Shown: positions 34,552 to 43,970, counted from the first letter of the stretch. The stretch is DNA of 64,000 nucleotides from Lachnospiraceae bacterium AM48-27BH (GCA_003478355.1 QUFC01000003.1:62001-126000), one strand, 5' to 3'. Program-made: numbers and translations. Notes: generated from the sequence alone by a model not told the origin.

Positions 34552-34602
34552 ACAGGGCTGCCGCATCAGCAAATATTTTTGCCATGCAGCAGCCCTGCTT
34601 TT
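34552..34602 (+). terminator. Rho-independent terminator
   Basis: CAGGGCTGC and GCAGCCCTG arms with a CTTTTATC tail, 22 bp after the MBL stop. Confidence 0.65.
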
Positions 34603-34681
34603 ATCTCAGTCAAGAAGACTCACGGACGTTCGACTTGAATAAAATGCCACAGGAATTATGACTCCAGCATCCTATCACATA

Positions 34682-35608
34682 TCATTTTTCAACCGCAAAG
34701 TGTTTCTTCATTAACTCTACGATATAGGTTTCTCCTTCTTTCCATTCATCGTACAAATTCACTGCGAATCCATGTCTGCTGTTAGCAAAACAGCGATATG
34801 TCGTTTTTACTCCCGCTTCTTTTAAAAGATTCGCATAACGTTCCCCTTCCGGGCAAAGAGTATCCATACCTGCTGTGATCACGTCCGTATCCGGAAGACC
34901 TTTTAATTCTTCCACGGTGCTGAAAGCAATGGAAACATCGTGATTAGAACGTTCCTCAAAATTCTGGTTATAGAAAAAACCATAATATTCGGTTCTCATT
35001 CCACGCTCATCCAATTCACTTCCATGAAAATGATCATTATAATTGTCCGTTGGCGGATAACATAAAATCTGTGCTACGGGCGTTACAACTGTTTTTCTTC
35101 GCTGGGTCACAGCACCAAGAAGATTTCCCCCAGCACTCTGCCCACAGTAAAGCAAGCGTGTCATATCTCCGTTATATTTTTCACAAATCTCTGGCAGAAT
35201 ATTAATAAAAGCTTCGATTTCCTCAAGAGCTGCCGGATAAGGATGTTCCGGTGCCAGCACATAGTCAATATCAAAAACTACACATCCCGCCAGATATGCC
35301 ATTCGACGGCAGAAATAAAAATCCCGTTCCGAATGTTCCAAAGTCCAGCCACCGCCATGAGCATTTACTACCACTGGAAGTTTTTCATCCTTATGATTTA
35401 AACTGCGCACAACATAAACATGCGTTTTTCCCCAGCCGGTTTCAAAATAGCGTTCTTCAACCACTGTCTCTTCATCTAGACAATGAAACATCGCTTTTGT
35501 ATCTTCGGATATCATTTTTTCCACATTCTTTCGTGCATTGACCGCAATCTCTAACAGTTCACTTCTGTTCAGTCCGCTGCTTGTTTCAATAAATTCCTTC
35601 CGTTTCAT
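34682..35608 (-). CDS. Alpha/beta hydrolase (HSL-type esterase)
   Basis: 308 residues. The oxyanion motif HGGGWTLEHSERDFYF and the nucleophile elbow YCGQSAGGNLLG (GxSxG) are those of hormone-sensitive-lipase-like esterases. DVITAGMDTLCPEGERY and the late NSRHGFAVN supply likely Asp and His. It hydrolyses carboxyl esters; here it follows a sugar-acid dehydratase-like gene by 17 bp, so it may deacetylate or open a sugar derivative or lactone. AAGGAG before the ATG. Confidence 0.87.
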   Translation of the reverse strand: MKRKEFIETSSGLNRSELLEIAVNARKNVEKMISEDTKAMFHCLDEETVVEERYFETGWGKTHVYVVRSLNHKDEKLPVVVNAHGGGWTLEHSERDFYFCRRMAYLAGCVVFDIDYVLAPEHPYPAALEEIEAFINILPEICEKYNGDMTRLLYCGQSAGGNLLGAVTQRRKTVVTPVAQILCYPPTDNYNDHFHGSELDERGMRTEYYGFFYNQNFEERSNHDVSIAFSTVEELKGLPDTDVITAGMDTLCPEGERYANLLKEAGVKTTYRCFANSRHGFAVNLYDEWKEGETYIVELMKKHFAVEK

Positions 35609-35625
35609 CGCAAACTCCTTCTATA

Positions 35626-36767
35626 TTAAATATCGTATACGGATCCATCATGGGCAATCTGCGCGGAAATGCTTCTTGGCTTCGCCGGGAACCGTTCGCA
35701 GATATCATCCACCAGTTCAACACCAATACCTGGACGATCTGGAACTACAATGTAGCCAGCCTCTTCCTCGAATGCCTCTTTTGTCATCTCCGCTTCATTT
35801 CCCTGATGATAGAACGATGGGAATTCCTGGATGGCAAAATTCGGGATCGCAGCGTCTAATTGCAGACAAGCTGCAGTTGAGACAGGTCCCAATGGATTGT
35901 GAGGCACGATCTTGCAATAATTTGCCTCTGCCATAGCTGCAACCTTCTTGGAAGGAGTCAATCCACCAAGAGCACACACATCCGGGCGCACATATTTAGC
36001 CGCATGTTTCTGGAAGGTAGTCTCAAATTCCTGGATATTGATAAATCGCTCTCCTGTCGCAATCGGAATATTGGTACGCATGGCAATATCTGCCATGCTT
36101 TCAGGACTGTCCGGTGGAATCGGATCTTCCAGAAATAACGGACGGTACTCTTCTACACCCTTTGCAAAAGCAATGGCTTCCATCGGATCCATACTGCGGT
36201 GGCATTCCAGAATCATGTCAAACTCATCACCAACTGCCTCACGGACTGCTTTTACTACCTTAATATAATCAGATACTTTCGCATTGTATACGCTGGAACG
36301 GCGTTTTGCCTGTTTTAATCGGATATCGCCAGTAATCATCAGGCGTGCAGCGTCAAAGCCCATTTCTTTTAGTTCCACACAACGCTGTGCGATTTCTTCT
36401 GGTGTAAATTTGAAAACGGCCTCATAGCTTCGCACCTTGTCACGGCATTTTCCGCCAGAAGCTCGTATACAGGCACCCCCAGAGCCTTTCCCTTAATATC
36501 CCACAGGGCAATATCAATGGCAGAAAGGGCACTCATTAAAATAGAACCACGGAAATACATACTGCGATACAGATAGTTCCAGTGGTGTTCAATGCGGAAT
36601 GGATCTTGTCCAATCAGATAGCCCTCCATTTTCTTTAAAATGCCTGTGCATCCATCCAGATAGCCCCAGGCTCCCACTTCACCGGTGCCATAAATGCCTT
36701 CATCTGTATACAATTTAATAAACAGATATTTACTAGCTGGTAATAATTCGATAGATGTTATCTTCAT
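35626..36767 (-). pseudogene. Mandelate racemase/enolase-family sugar-acid dehydratase (galactonate-dehydratase-like), frameshifted
   Basis: Two frames make one 380-residue enolase-superfamily protein. From ATG 36767 (TAGGAGA upstream): MKITSIELLPASKYLFIKLY, TGEVGAWGYLDG, SALSAIDIALWDIKGKALGVPVYELL. Near 36455 a GGG run is one G short; restoring it gives ELLGGKCRDKVRSYEAVFKF and the second frame with LECHRSMDP, LFLEDPIPPDSPESM, IATGERF and VRPDVCALGGLTPSKKVAAMAE. Metal ligands E, E and the general base region of the DgoD group are present. Length matches D-galactonate dehydratase. Likely dehydrates an aldonate to a 2-keto-3-deoxy acid, fitting the KDG kinase at 41354. Confidence 0.82.
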
Positions 36768-36785
36768 ATATAATCTCCTAATAAT

Positions 36786-36986
36786 GATGTTGGGGTCAAA
36801 AGCTTTTGACCCCTCTGATACCGGATTACTCCGCACTGCGTGCTCACGCAATCCTCAAAACATTCGTAATTCGCTCATTTTTCTTTGAAAAATGGCTACT
36901 TACTCATGTTTTTGGCGGGTCCCAAGGTCAAAAATTCTCCTGCAAGCAAGCTTGCGTCGAACTTCTGACCTTTTGACCCTGGTATC
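36786..36986. repeat. Family B MITE-like element, second copy
   Basis: 201 bp, reverse orientation relative to 16705, with the same 22-bp palindrome at one end and GACCCTGGTATC at the other. No clear target duplication. It occupies most of the gap between the divergent dehydratase and fucO genes, so it may carry or disturb their promoters. Confidence 0.75.
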
Positions 36987-37070
36987 ATAACATAACAAGT
37001 ACCGGGAATCTGTCAAGAAACTCTGGTACAGTTCCTACAGGATTGATTATATGAAAAGGAGAGAAACGAA

Positions 37071-38219
37071 ATGGCAAACAGAATCGTATTAAATGAAACT
37101 TCTTATCATGGCGCAGGCGCAATCAAGGAGATCGCCGGTGAAGTAAAAACAAGAGGATTTAAGAAAGCATTCGTATGCTCTGATCCAGATCTGGTAAAAT
37201 TCGGTGTTACCAAGAAAGTAACGGATGTATTAGATGACGCAGGTCTGGCTTATGAGATTTATTCCAATATCAAACCAAACCCAACCATCGAGAACGTACA
37301 AACAGGTGTTGCTGCATTTAAGGCATCCGGAGCAGATTATCTGGTAGCGATTGGCGGCGGTTCTTCCATGGATACTGCAAAAGCTATCGGTATCATCATC
37401 GCAAACCCGGAGTTTGAGGATGTAAGAAGCCTGGAAGGCGTAGCTCCAACTAAGAAACCATGCGTTCCGATCATCGCAGTTCCAACTACAGCAGGTACGG
37501 CAGCAGAGGTTACCATCAACTATGTAATTACTGATGTTGAGAAGAAGAGAAAATTCGTATGTGTAGATACTCATGATATCCCGGTAGTTGCAGTCATTGA
37601 CCCGGAGATGATGTCCAGTATGCCAAAGGGATTAACCGCAGCAACTGGTATGGATGCCCTGACTCATGCAATCGAGGGTTACACCACCAAGGCAGCATGG
37701 GAGATGACAGATATGTTCCATCTGAAAGCCATCGAGATCATTTCCAAGTCCTTAAGAGGCGCTGTTGCCAACACACCAGAAGGCCGTGAGGGCATGGCAT
37801 TAGGCCAGTACATCGCAGGTATGGGATTCTCCAACGTAGGCCTTGGCATCGTTCATTCCATGGCACATTCCTTAGGCGCTGTTTATGATACTCCTCATGG
37901 TGTTGCCAACGCCATCCTGCTTCCAACCGTTATGGAGTACAACGCACCATTTACCGGTGACAAATACAAATACATCGCAAAGGCTATGGGTGTTGAGGGT
38001 GTAGATGATATGACTCAGGAAGAGTACCGCAAAGCAGCCGTAGATGCAGTGAAGAAGCTGTCCCAGGATGTTGGAATCCCGGCTGACTTGAAGGCTATCG
38101 TAAAGGATGAGGACGTTCAGTTCTTAGCAGAGTCCGCATACGCAGACGCATGCCGTCCAGGCAACCCAAGAGATACTTCTGTTGAAGAGATCAAAGCCCT
38201 GTATCGTTCCCTGATGTAA
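37071..38219 (+). CDS. fucO: Lactaldehyde reductase (iron-dependent alcohol dehydrogenase)
   Basis: 382 residues, exactly the FucO length. GGGSSMDTAKAIGIIIANP and PTTAGTAAEVTINYVITD are NAD-binding; the iron ligands lie in GMDALTHAIEGY and HSMAHSLGAVYDTPHG (D, H, H, H). Reduces lactaldehyde from fucose or rhamnose breakdown to 1,2-propanediol, or the reverse. Rhamnose/fucose aldolase genes are not in the window. AAAAGGAGAG precedes ATG 37071. Codon use looks highly expressed. Confidence 0.92.
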   Translation: MANRIVLNETSYHGAGAIKEIAGEVKTRGFKKAFVCSDPDLVKFGVTKKVTDVLDDAGLAYEIYSNIKPNPTIENVQTGVAAFKASGADYLVAIGGGSSMDTAKAIGIIIANPEFEDVRSLEGVAPTKKPCVPIIAVPTTAGTAAEVTINYVITDVEKKRKFVCVDTHDIPVVAVIDPEMMSSMPKGLTAATGMDALTHAIEGYTTKAAWEMTDMFHLKAIEIISKSLRGAVANTPEGREGMALGQYIAGMGFSNVGLGIVHSMAHSLGAVYDTPHGVANAILLPTVMEYNAPFTGDKYKYIAKAMGVEGVDDMTQEEYRKAAVDAVKKLSQDVGIPADLKAIVKDEDVQFLAESAYADACRPGNPRDTSVEEIKALYRSLM

Positions 38220-38305
38220 TCGGTGATCCGATACGGACAATGACGCATAATAAGCATGGCATATAGCTATGGCAAATAACGAATCCGCATAGGGAATCTG
38301 ATTGA

Positions 38306-38518
38306 TTCCTTGACATTGATTTGGCGGAAACTCTGTTCCCACATTTGTGGGAAGTACAGCAGGCCTGCGAAAAGCGAATGGAGTTGTTGGTGGCGGAATT
38401 ATTGGTGAAGCATCCAGCCCCAGACAAGGCGGTGCAGTAGTTCGCATGTGTGTCGCACATGAACAGTCTGAAAGCGCAGGCAGAAGAAATAGTAGTTTCA
38501 GAGCTGATCTATAACTGA
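38306..38518 (+). pseudogene. TnpV-like transposon protein, C-terminal remnant
   Basis: An open stretch without start codon, ACEKRMELLVAELLVKHPAP, then an in-frame TAG, then HMNSLKAQAEEIVVSELIYN and a stop. This is the usual C-terminus of TnpV proteins of clostridial transposons. The rest of the gene and the element are missing, marking an old insertion next to the AlbA_2 gene. Confidence 0.6.
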
Positions 38519-38702
38519 ATTAAACGATTTATTACAAAGGCTGGCCGAGATGGTCAGCCTTTTCTCTGTGGAAAGACAATTTAATAATACTGATAATAAT
38601 AATACTGATAGTGATACCAGTCCTTTCTTATCAGTATGAAAAGGAATGGATTTGATGAGAAATGAATGATGCATACTTCTATTAAAACTTGATTTCATAT
38701 GG

Positions 38703-38708
38703 TATAAT
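38703..38708 (+). promoter_or_regulatory. Extended -10 promoter of the AlbA_2 gene
   Basis: TGGTATAAT (TGn + TATAAT) 48 bp before ATG 38756; the -35 region is poor. Confidence 0.5.
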
Positions 38709-38755
38709 ACAAATGTTGCGGAAATGTCCAATATAGCACGAAGGGAGGACTGCAC

Positions 38756-40144
38756 ATGAAGATAACAGATCTTCTTGGAGAAGCAACAGAATATGATAAA
38801 AAGCAGGCAGTTGAACATAAAAAAGTGAAAAGTTGGCTTAAAAGTGTCAGTGCCTTTGCGAATACAGCGGGCGGAACTTTAATTTTTGGTATTACAGATG
38901 GTGAAGAAATTGTTGGATTGGAAGATATTAAATCTGATTCTGAATTTATTAGCCAGAAAATCAAAGAAAGAATTTCACCATTCCCAGAAGTTACAATGAA
39001 GCTCCATAAAACCGAAAATGAAAAAGAACTTTTGCTGCTTCATGTACCGGCAGGTGCAGAAACACCTTACTATTATACTGGTGATGGTGTGACAGAAGCT
39101 TACATTCGTATTGGCAATGAAAGCGTTGTTGCTGATGCGACTGAACTGAAACGTTTGGTTATGCGTGGCAGAAACTCTTCTTATGATGCGCTGATGTCAC
39201 CGTACAACTATGAGGACTTTTCCTTCAGTAAGCTGAGAGAACGCTATAAATCCTGGACCGGCAACAGCATGACGGAAAAAAGTTTTGAGTCTTTCGGTAT
39301 CCGAGATGCACAGGGACACCTTACCAATGCAGGTGCATTGCTTGCTGATGATGCACCCATTCGCTGGTCGCGTCTTTTCTGTACAAGATGGAATGGGTTA
39401 GATAAAAGTGGTGGACAGGTTGATGCCTTGGACAGTGCCGAGTATAGTGGCAGTCTTATCATTCTTCTGAATGAGGGCATGAGTTTTGTAAAGCGTAACA
39501 TGAAAACCATTTGGAAGAAAACACCTGATTCCAGAATTGAAATGCCGGATTATTGCGAGCGAAGTGTTTTCGAAGCTTTGGTCAATGCGTTGATTCATAG
39601 GGATTATCTGATTAATGGCAGTGAAGTTCATGTGGATATGTTTGATGACCGCCTTGTAATTTATTCTCCGGGTGGAATGCCTGATGGAACACAGATTCAG
39701 GAGCGTGACATTGATGATATTCCTTCAACCAGAAGAAATCCTATCCTTGCAGATATTTTTGCCCGCCTTGGATATATGGAACGTCAGGGCAGTGGATTAA
39801 GTAAAATTCGTACCGCATACGAAAATGCAGCAAATTATCAACCGGGTTTGGAACCGACCTTCCGATCCAATCGAGTGGAATTTACTGTAAAGCTTCCAAA
39901 TCTGAATTTTAAAGCATCAAGTAATGAGGCTTTAAATGAGACAATAAATGAAGCTTTAACTGATAATCAGAAAATGCTCCTTGATATGCTGCGCAATGAT
40001 CCAACAATTACGCAAAAAGAAATTATTGAACGAGTCTCTTTGTCGAGAAGCACTGTTCAGAGAATGATCAAAGAGTTGTCTGAATTAGGACGATTAGAGA
40101 GAGTTGGTTCAAAGAAAACTGGCAGTTGGATTGTAAAAGAGTAA
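38756..40144 (+). CDS. AlbA_2 (Schlafen-like) ATP-binding protein with winged helix
   Basis: 462 residues. N-terminal AlbA_2/Schlafen domain (about 12-130: EHKKVKSWLKSVSAFANTAG, GGTLIFGITDGEEIVGL, YIRIGNESVVA). Middle GHKL-type ATPase segment (about 265-360: VNALIHRDYLINGSEV, LVIYSPGGMPDG, NPILADIFARLGYMERQGSG). C-terminal winged helix (about 405-455: TITQKEIIERVSLSRSTVQR). Such proteins are common in mobile islands and have been linked to regulation or phage defence, mostly without proof. Sequence is more AT-rich than the flanking fucO gene and it sits beside a TnpV remnant, so it was probably acquired. Confidence 0.85.
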   Translation: MKITDLLGEATEYDKKQAVEHKKVKSWLKSVSAFANTAGGTLIFGITDGEEIVGLEDIKSDSEFISQKIKERISPFPEVTMKLHKTENEKELLLLHVPAGAETPYYYTGDGVTEAYIRIGNESVVADATELKRLVMRGRNSSYDALMSPYNYEDFSFSKLRERYKSWTGNSMTEKSFESFGIRDAQGHLTNAGALLADDAPIRWSRLFCTRWNGLDKSGGQVDALDSAEYSGSLIILLNEGMSFVKRNMKTIWKKTPDSRIEMPDYCERSVFEALVNALIHRDYLINGSEVHVDMFDDRLVIYSPGGMPDGTQIQERDIDDIPSTRRNPILADIFARLGYMERQGSGLSKIRTAYENAANYQPGLEPTFRSNRVEFTVKLPNLNFKASSNEALNETINEALTDNQKMLLDMLRNDPTITQKEIIERVSLSRSTVQRMIKELSELGRLERVGSKKTGSWIVKE

Positions 40145-40165
40145 AAGAAAATATATTATTTTGAA

Positions 40166-40202
40166 ATCTCCGTTGTTCTGTTGTAGAGGGACGGAGGTTT
40201 TC
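40166..40202 (+). terminator. Weak terminator after the AlbA_2 gene
   Basis: CTCCGT and ACGGAG arms, tail GTTTTC. Confidence 0.4.
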
Positions 40203-40204
40203 AT

Positions 40205-40634
40205 ATAAATGTTCAGGTGGAACGAGCAGACAGCATCTTCCGATACGACTCGAAGGGGATTATGATGTTGTCCCAACAAGCAAATTTGAGAAATTGACAC
40301 GCAGAGGAAATTGAGAAAATATGTGAAGTGGCACACTTTATACTGCTTGCCAATTTGTGAAAACAGTAAAATGGGTCAACTATCGAAAATTGTTATAAAA
40401 CCATGAATAAAGGAATACAAATCTATGAAAGAGTATATTGACCCGTTTATGGGTGAGTCGGTAATCAAAAGCAAGAAAAAGTAATAAGCCCAAGGGGCTT
40501 AGCAAGCAGTTGCTGTTGTGGCTGGCGAACCTTTCGATGAATCTTTAGACTCCAGCACAGGGAATGAGCCCTATAAAATGCTGGTGACAGATTTTTCGCA
40601 GAGTTTCCGGTATTTTCCACGGATAAGTTTCAGA
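40205..40634 (+). other. Decayed coding region, probable mobile-element remnant
   Basis: AT-rich stretch with broken frames. One short frame at 40425-40484 begins MKEYIDPFMGESVIKSKKK after AAGGA. Another frame without a start reads GEPFDESLDSSTGNEPYKML and continues to a stop at 40679. None is recognised. The content looks like eroded genes of the TnpV/AlbA_2 island, not functional genes. Confidence 0.35.
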
Positions 40635-40663
40635 TTGAAAGAAATTGTGAAAACATTTATAAT
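40635..40663 (+). promoter_or_regulatory. Promoter of the carbonic anhydrase gene
   Basis: TTGAAA, 17 bp, TATAAT; start about 40 bp upstream of ATG 40709. Confidence 0.7.
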
Positions 40664-40708
40664 ATCTCCGAAACCGTGATTCCCCCAGATGAAAGAGAGG
40701 TAGCAGCA

Positions 40709-41254
40709 ATGATAGATCAGATCATGGAATATAACAAGAAATTCGTGGAAAATAAAGGCTATGAGCCATTTTTGACCAGCAAATACCCAGATAAAAAGCT
40801 GGCGATCTTAACCTGTATGGATACCCGTTTGATCGAGCTTCTTCCGGCAGCTCTTGGTATCAAAAATGGTGATGCGAAGATCATCAAGAATGCAGGCGGT
40901 ACCATGGTCCATCCGTATGGAAGCGTGGTGAGAAGTTTGTTAGTCGGTATCCTGGAGCTGGGCGTAGAAGAGGTGATGGTCATCGGCCATACAGACTGTG
41001 GTGTTCAGGGCATGGATGGGAAAGAGATGCTGGAGCTTTTAGAGAAGCGAGGCATTGATAAGCAGCATATCGACATTGTTCGTCACAGTGGCATCAACCT
41101 GGAAAACTGGCTTGGCGGATTTGAGTCTGTAGAAAGCTCTGTCCATGAGACCGTAAAGGGACTGAAAGAACACCCACTGATGCCGAAGGATGTGAAAATC
41201 AGTGGATTTATCATGAATTCGGAGACAGGGCTGTTGACGAAGGTGGAAGAGTAG
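40709..41254 (+). CDS. Beta-class carbonic anhydrase
   Basis: 181 residues from ATG 40709 (GAGAGG 8 nt upstream; an upstream GTG at 40676 is less likely). Zinc site: LTCMDTRL (Cys and the Asp-Arg dyad) and GHTDCGV (His and Cys). Also NAGGTMVHPYGSVVRSLLVG, typical of the short type II beta-CAs of Firmicutes. Interconverts CO2 and bicarbonate, useful beside carboxylating and PFOR metabolism. Confidence 0.92.
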   Translation: MIDQIMEYNKKFVENKGYEPFLTSKYPDKKLAILTCMDTRLIELLPAALGIKNGDAKIIKNAGGTMVHPYGSVVRSLLVGILELGVEEVMVIGHTDCGVQGMDGKEMLELLEKRGIDKQHIDIVRHSGINLENWLGGFESVESSVHETVKGLKEHPLMPKDVKISGFIMNSETGLLTKVEE

Positions 41255-41278
41255 TCAGACGATAACGAAATTAAAAAA

Positions 41279-41353
41279 CAAAATCCCACAGGAAAAGACT
41301 TGCTCTGCGTTTTGAAAACGCAGATGGAACATCTGATCTTGTGGGATTTTTTA
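41279..41353. terminator. Bidirectional terminator with inner hairpin
   Basis: AAAATCCCACA and TGTGGGATTTTTT arms enclose a second perfect hairpin (CTGCGTTTT/AAAACGCAG). It separates the convergent carbonic anhydrase and KDG kinase genes. Confidence 0.75.
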
Positions 41354-42373
41354 TTATCTTTGAATATTGGATTCTCCGGTCTTCATGATCCGGAGAATTT
41401 CTTTTTCATTGACCAGGTTAAAATCATGCTGGATCATCAGCTTCATGACGCTGGCTGTGATGGAAAAATCGATCAGCTTCTGAGGATCAAAGCCGTGGAT
41501 CAGGCTGTGAAGAAGCCCACCGGCAAAGGCATCACCGGCGCCAACGGCCTCTAAACTGTGAACGGTATGGATCGGGCTGTCATAGAATTTGCCATCCTTT
41601 AAGTAAATGCCCATCCATTCGCCATCTTCTGCGGTGGTCACATTGCGGAGCACGCTGGCTACTGCTTTGCAGCCAGGGTACTGGCGCTGGATCTCCTGCA
41701 TGCCACGGCGGTAGGAGTCGATCTGGTCGATTCCGTGGGCAACATCGCCATCGTAGGCGTGAATCCCTAACGTGGACTCAAAATCCTCGTCATTAGCAAT
41801 ACACAGATCCACGTAGCGCATCAGCTTTTTCATGACAGACTGGGCCTTTTCGCAGCTCCACATCTTAGAACGGTAGTTTAAATCGCAGACTACCTGGATG
41901 TGATGGGCCTGACAGTAGATCAGAGCCTCTTCTACAGCCCTGGCGATGGAATCGCTGATCGCCGGGGTCACACCGGAAAAATAGAAGATGCTAATGCCGG
42001 ACAGCAGCTTTTCCCAGTCAAATTCGCTGGAATCCGCCACAGAAATAGAACTTCCGGCCCGGTCATAGACCACGTTGGTGGGACGGATGTTGGTGCCTTT
42101 TTCAAAGTAGTAGATGCCAAGCCGCGGGCCTCCCTTTAAAATAAGAGAGGTATCAACTCCATAACGGCGCAGCTCGTTTAAGGCTGCTTCTCCTACCGGG
42201 TTTTCCGGCAGTTTTGTGACAAAGGCCGCCTCATCGCCAAAAGAGGCAAGAGAAACTGCCACATTGGATTCTGCACCTCCGTAGCTGGCTTCAAATCCGT
42301 CTGCCTGCACGATGCGTAAATATTCTGGTGTTTTTAAGCGGAGCATAATCTCGCCAAATGTAAGTACCTTCAT
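41354..42373 (-). CDS. 2-keto-3-deoxygluconate kinase (PfkB family)
   Basis: 339 residues. PfkB signatures: the Gly-rich YGGAESNVAVSLASFG near the N-terminus and the catalytic GAGDAFAGGLLHSLIHG near the end. TFGEIMLRLKTPEYLRI and YYFEKGTNIRPTNVVYDRAG match KdgK proteins, with Arg and Tyr contacts for the acid. Phosphorylates KDG to KDPG, the step after mannonate or galactonate dehydration; UxuA (48496) and the dehydratase-like gene (35626) would supply its substrate. AAAGGAG before the ATG. Confidence 0.87.
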   Translation of the reverse strand: MKVLTFGEIMLRLKTPEYLRIVQADGFEASYGGAESNVAVSLASFGDEAAFVTKLPENPVGEAALNELRRYGVDTSLILKGGPRLGIYYFEKGTNIRPTNVVYDRAGSSISVADSSEFDWEKLLSGISIFYFSGVTPAISDSIARAVEEALIYCQAHHIQVVCDLNYRSKMWSCEKAQSVMKKLMRYVDLCIANDEDFESTLGIHAYDGDVAHGIDQIDSYRRGMQEIQRQYPGCKAVASVLRNVTTAEDGEWMGIYLKDGKFYDSPIHTVHSLEAVGAGDAFAGGLLHSLIHGFDPQKLIDFSITASVMKLMIQHDFNLVNEKEILRIMKTGESNIQR

Positions 42374-42538
42374 AGAAAATCTCCTTTTTCAATCATTCTG
42401 ATGCATTGACACTCCCCACAGCTAACGCCATGGGTTTTCCGACATATTTTGATAATTCGTAACTATTCTTATTGTACTCTAATCGCGGACAGATTACAAG
42501 CCGGGCAGGTGACAGTCAGATACTGTTCGGATGATGCA

Positions 42539-42671
42539 GTTACTGTACACGGGTAGGCATTTTCTGAACTGAAAATGCCGTATAATACAGTGGTGATAAC
42601 AGATTTTGCCGATTTAGAATGCGAAGCATCGGCAAAATCTGTTGCTGTTTGCGCAACGCGTGAACAGTAAC
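42539..42671. repeat. Family C MITE-like element with target duplication
   Basis: 133 bp from GTTACTGTACACGGGTAGGC to GCGTGAACAGTAAC, with 8-bp inverted ends GTTACTGT/ACAGTAAC. ATGATGCA is duplicated exactly at 42531-42538 and 42672-42679. Internal stems: GGCATTTTC/GAAAATGCC and GATTTTGCCGAT/ATCGGCAAAATC. No coding content. Confidence 0.85.
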
Positions 42672-42768
42672 ATGATGCATGAACGATCAGCTGGTAAGAG
42701 AATCTTCGTGCAAAGTTAAGGGAAAAGACAGATATGAAAAGGAAAAATCTGATATACTGAAAACAGAG

Positions 42769-42887
42769 ATAACTAGCCAGTAGGCCTGCGCACATGCTGC
42801 GCTGATCGGAAGAACACATAGGCTAGAAAGTAAAAATTCCATCAGCGAAGCTGATCTGGAATGGATTTTTGATCGTAACTATGAAGC
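42769..42887. repeat. Degenerate family A element
   Basis: Reverse-oriented copy: ACTAGCCAGTAGGCCTGCGC, ACATGCTGCGCTGATCGG, AAGAACACATAGGCTAG, the ATCAGCGAAGCTGAT hairpin and GATCGTAACTATGAAG. The outer TIR at the right is lost where the DUF4349 gene's ribosome binding site begins. Confidence 0.65.
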
Positions 42888-42906
42888 ATGGAAGGAGGAA
42901 ATGATT

Positions 42907-43926
42907 ATGAGAAAGTATTGGCTGTGTATTGCAATCGCCGGAGTACTGACCATTATTTCAGGATGCGGAGCCGGAAACGGTTCGAAAAGTAGTGCAAATG
43001 AAGGTTATATCATGGAGACGGCGGCAGGCGCTATGGAATATGGGGATGTCGGGGTGTCTGCGGAAAGGGAGATGATTTCTGAGGATGCAGCAGCGGGCGC
43101 GGCATCCGGGACAGAGAACCGAGCGACCGTGGAAACTGGTCGAAAACTGATAAAAACGGCCAGTATGGACGTGGAGACTGAGCAGTTCGAACAGTTGATG
43201 ACAGCCTTGGAAACACAGATCAAGCAGATCGGTGGATATATTGAAGATGAAACGGTTTCTGGCAATCAATTAGACTGGCAGGGCAATCCGATGATGCGCT
43301 GGGCAGATCTGACTGTGCGTGTGCCAAAGGACCGGCTGGATGAATTTTTAAATGGCGTGGAGTCAGCGGGAAACGTAATCCGAAGGTCGGAAAACACCCA
43401 GGATGTGACTCTGCAGTACAGCGACATTGAGAGCCACAAAAAGACCTTAAAGATCGAGCAGGAGCGTTTGTGGGCACTGCTTGAAAAGGCAGATTCCATG
43501 GATAGCATCATTGCATTAGAAGAGCGGCTGTCGGATATCCGTTATGAACTGGAATCTTACGAATCCCAGCTTCGTCTCTATGACAACCAGATTGAGTACA
43601 GCAAGGTGACATTAAATATCAATGAAGTGAAGCGGTATACGGAAGCTGTTCCGGAGTCCACCGGCGAGCAGATCTTAAAAGGACTGTCAGATAATGGAAG
43701 ACGGCTGGCAGAAGGGTTGAAGAATTTTGGAATCCGCGTGATCGTGACCAGTCCATTCTGGATCACTGCGGCTGCGATCGGTGCAGTGGCAGGTTGTCTG
43801 GTGTGGAAGATCCGGAAATCTTTCAAAAAACGGAAAGCTGGAAAAAAAGGAACTGGTGAAGAGACAGGCAAAAAGGCACCTTTGACCGGGCAGCAGGAGC
43901 CAGATCAGGGAACCGATGACAAGTGA
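42907..43926 (+). CDS. DUF4349 lipoprotein
   Basis: 339 residues from ATG 42907 (GGAGG 8 nt upstream). Lipoprotein signal with lipobox ISGC (Cys about residue 20), then the DUF4349 domain (about 75-285): RKLIKTASMDVETEQFEQLM, GGYIEDETVSG, LTVRVPKDRLDEFLNGVESAG, QDVTLQYSDIESHKKTLKIE, coiled-coil RLSDIRYELESYESQLRLYD. One C-terminal membrane helix (about 279-300) and a basic/acidic tail. Widespread in Firmicutes; function unknown. Confidence 0.88.
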   Translation: MRKYWLCIAIAGVLTIISGCGAGNGSKSSANEGYIMETAAGAMEYGDVGVSAEREMISEDAAAGAASGTENRATVETGRKLIKTASMDVETEQFEQLMTALETQIKQIGGYIEDETVSGNQLDWQGNPMMRWADLTVRVPKDRLDEFLNGVESAGNVIRRSENTQDVTLQYSDIESHKKTLKIEQERLWALLEKADSMDSIIALEERLSDIRYELESYESQLRLYDNQIEYSKVTLNINEVKRYTEAVPESTGEQILKGLSDNGRRLAEGLKNFGIRVIVTSPFWITAAAIGAVAGCLVWKIRKSFKKRKAGKKGTGEETGKKAPLTGQQEPDQGTDDK

Positions 43927-43970
43927 TGAAAAGGTTTTCAAAAATAAGTGATGAAAAAGTTTTCAAAAAT
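43921..43970 (+). repeat. Tandem 25-bp direct repeat before tRNA-Val
   Basis: AAGTGATGAAAAGGTTTTCA (then AAAAT) is followed directly by the same 25 bases with one change. The first copy contains the DUF4349 stop codon. Confidence 0.8.

Noticed and set aside
42469..42819. Minus-strand frame with SRVAQTATDFADASHSKSAK
   Set aside because: The same peptide appears in the frame at 46191-46466 because both lie in family C repeats; it is repeat-derived, not a gene.
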